Shown: in pieces, positions 4,982 through 5,034 of the stretch
Numbering within the stretch: the stretch's first letter is position 1
Layout: every line of letters begins with the position of its first letter
DNA from: Anaerolineaceae bacterium
GTDB lineage: Bacteria; Chloroflexota; Anaerolineae; Aggregatilineales; Phototrophicaceae
Length of the DNA stretch: 5,034 bases
NCBI GenBank assembly: GCA_020634135.1
Contig: JACKCG010000024.1
Span: 1-5,034 of the forward strand
Direction: 5' to 3'
Notes under the pieces: generated by a model
The model's input: the letters and a program-made list of their open reading frames with translations, nothing else
Told to the model about the DNA's origin: nothing
Databases searched by the model: none
Translations under genes and position numbers: made by a program

Positions 4982-4990
4982 GAGGAGGAG
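4982..4990 (+). promoter_or_regulatory. strong ribosome binding site GAGGAGGAG
   Basis: This near-ideal Shine-Dalgarno sequence lies eight bases before ATG 4999. It is the strongest in the window and supports the start of the truncated gene that follows. Confidence 0.75.
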
Positions 4991-4998
4991 ACTGTAAT

Positions 4999-5034
4999 AT
5001 GAAGCATCGTGTATGGATTATCAGTATTGCCGTC
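4999..5034 (+). CDS. start of a probable exported or membrane protein (12 codons, truncated by the window)
   Basis: ATG 4999 follows a strong ribosome binding site and reads MKHRVWIISIAV to the edge. The positively charged N-terminus (Lys2, His3, Arg4) followed by a hydrophobic run looks like the beginning of a signal peptide or a first membrane helix. Nothing more can be said about its product. It lies after the terminator-like hairpin and a palindrome, so it is probably a separate transcription unit from the transporter operon. Confidence 0.7.
   Translation, partial: MKHRVWIISIAV

Larger units (their letters stand above)
4820..4998. promoter_or_regulatory. leader and control region of the last gene
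   Basis: No gene is visible. The stretch holds a tandem ACCTGA pair and a small CCTGA/TCAGG hairpin (4860-4875), a 15-bp palindrome (4936-4950) and the ribosome binding site of the following gene. TATATT at 4948-4953 is a possible -10 element that would overlap the palindrome, but I find no acceptable -35 for it. Confidence 0.4.

Noticed and set aside
4820..4998. tRNA, small RNA or CRISPR array in the last intergenic region
   Set aside because: No cloverleaf, T-loop consensus or regularly spaced repeats are present.

Overview
The window looks like chromosomal DNA of an environmental bacterium, most likely a member of the Chloroflexota. This assignment is an inference. It rests on an LppX/LprAFG-family lipoprotein (a family I know mainly from Actinobacteria and Chloroflexota) paired with a multidrug-type transporter, a FmdB-type zinc-ribbon protein with a long charged tail, moderately high GC in coding regions and AT-richer intergenic promoter regions. 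I see no insertion sequence, phage gene, CRISPR array, tRNA or rRNA.

Layout. Positions 1-700, minus strand: a FmdB-like zinc-ribbon gene (700-281) is followed 31 bases later by the 5' end of a PAP2-type membrane phosphatase gene (249-1) that runs off the window. Positions 701-919: a divergent control region holding an 8-bp inverted repeat, a tandem CCAATGGC repeat and possible promoters in both directions. Positions 920-2158, plus strand: a 12-helix major facilitator superfamily (MFS) transporter of unknown substrate. Positions 2159-2358: a dyad-rich control region with a perfect TATAAT. Positions 2359-4760: a tight two-gene operon with an ATGA overlap, made of an LppX/LprAFG-family lipoprotein and a 14-helix DHA2-type MFS transporter. 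Positions 4776-4819: a terminator-like hairpin. Positions 4820-4998: an AT-richer leader with a 15-bp palindrome and a very strong ribosome binding site. Positions 4999-5034: the first 12 codons of a probable exported protein.

The highlight is the lipoprotein-transporter pair. Its order, overlap and family membership reproduce the mycobacterial lprG-Rv1410c (P55) operon, in which the transporter and the lipid-binding lipoprotein move triacylglycerol and glycolipids out of the inner membrane. By comparison with the P55 sequence as I recall it, this transporter keeps the key charged residues. It appears to carry two extra extracytoplasmic loops in its N-half, to lack the long loop between helices 11 and 12, and to have His in place of Pro in antiporter motif C. 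A lipid-export function is therefore a reasonable hypothesis but is not shown by the sequence. The PAP2 phosphatase at the left edge could belong to the same membrane-lipid theme, but that link is speculative.
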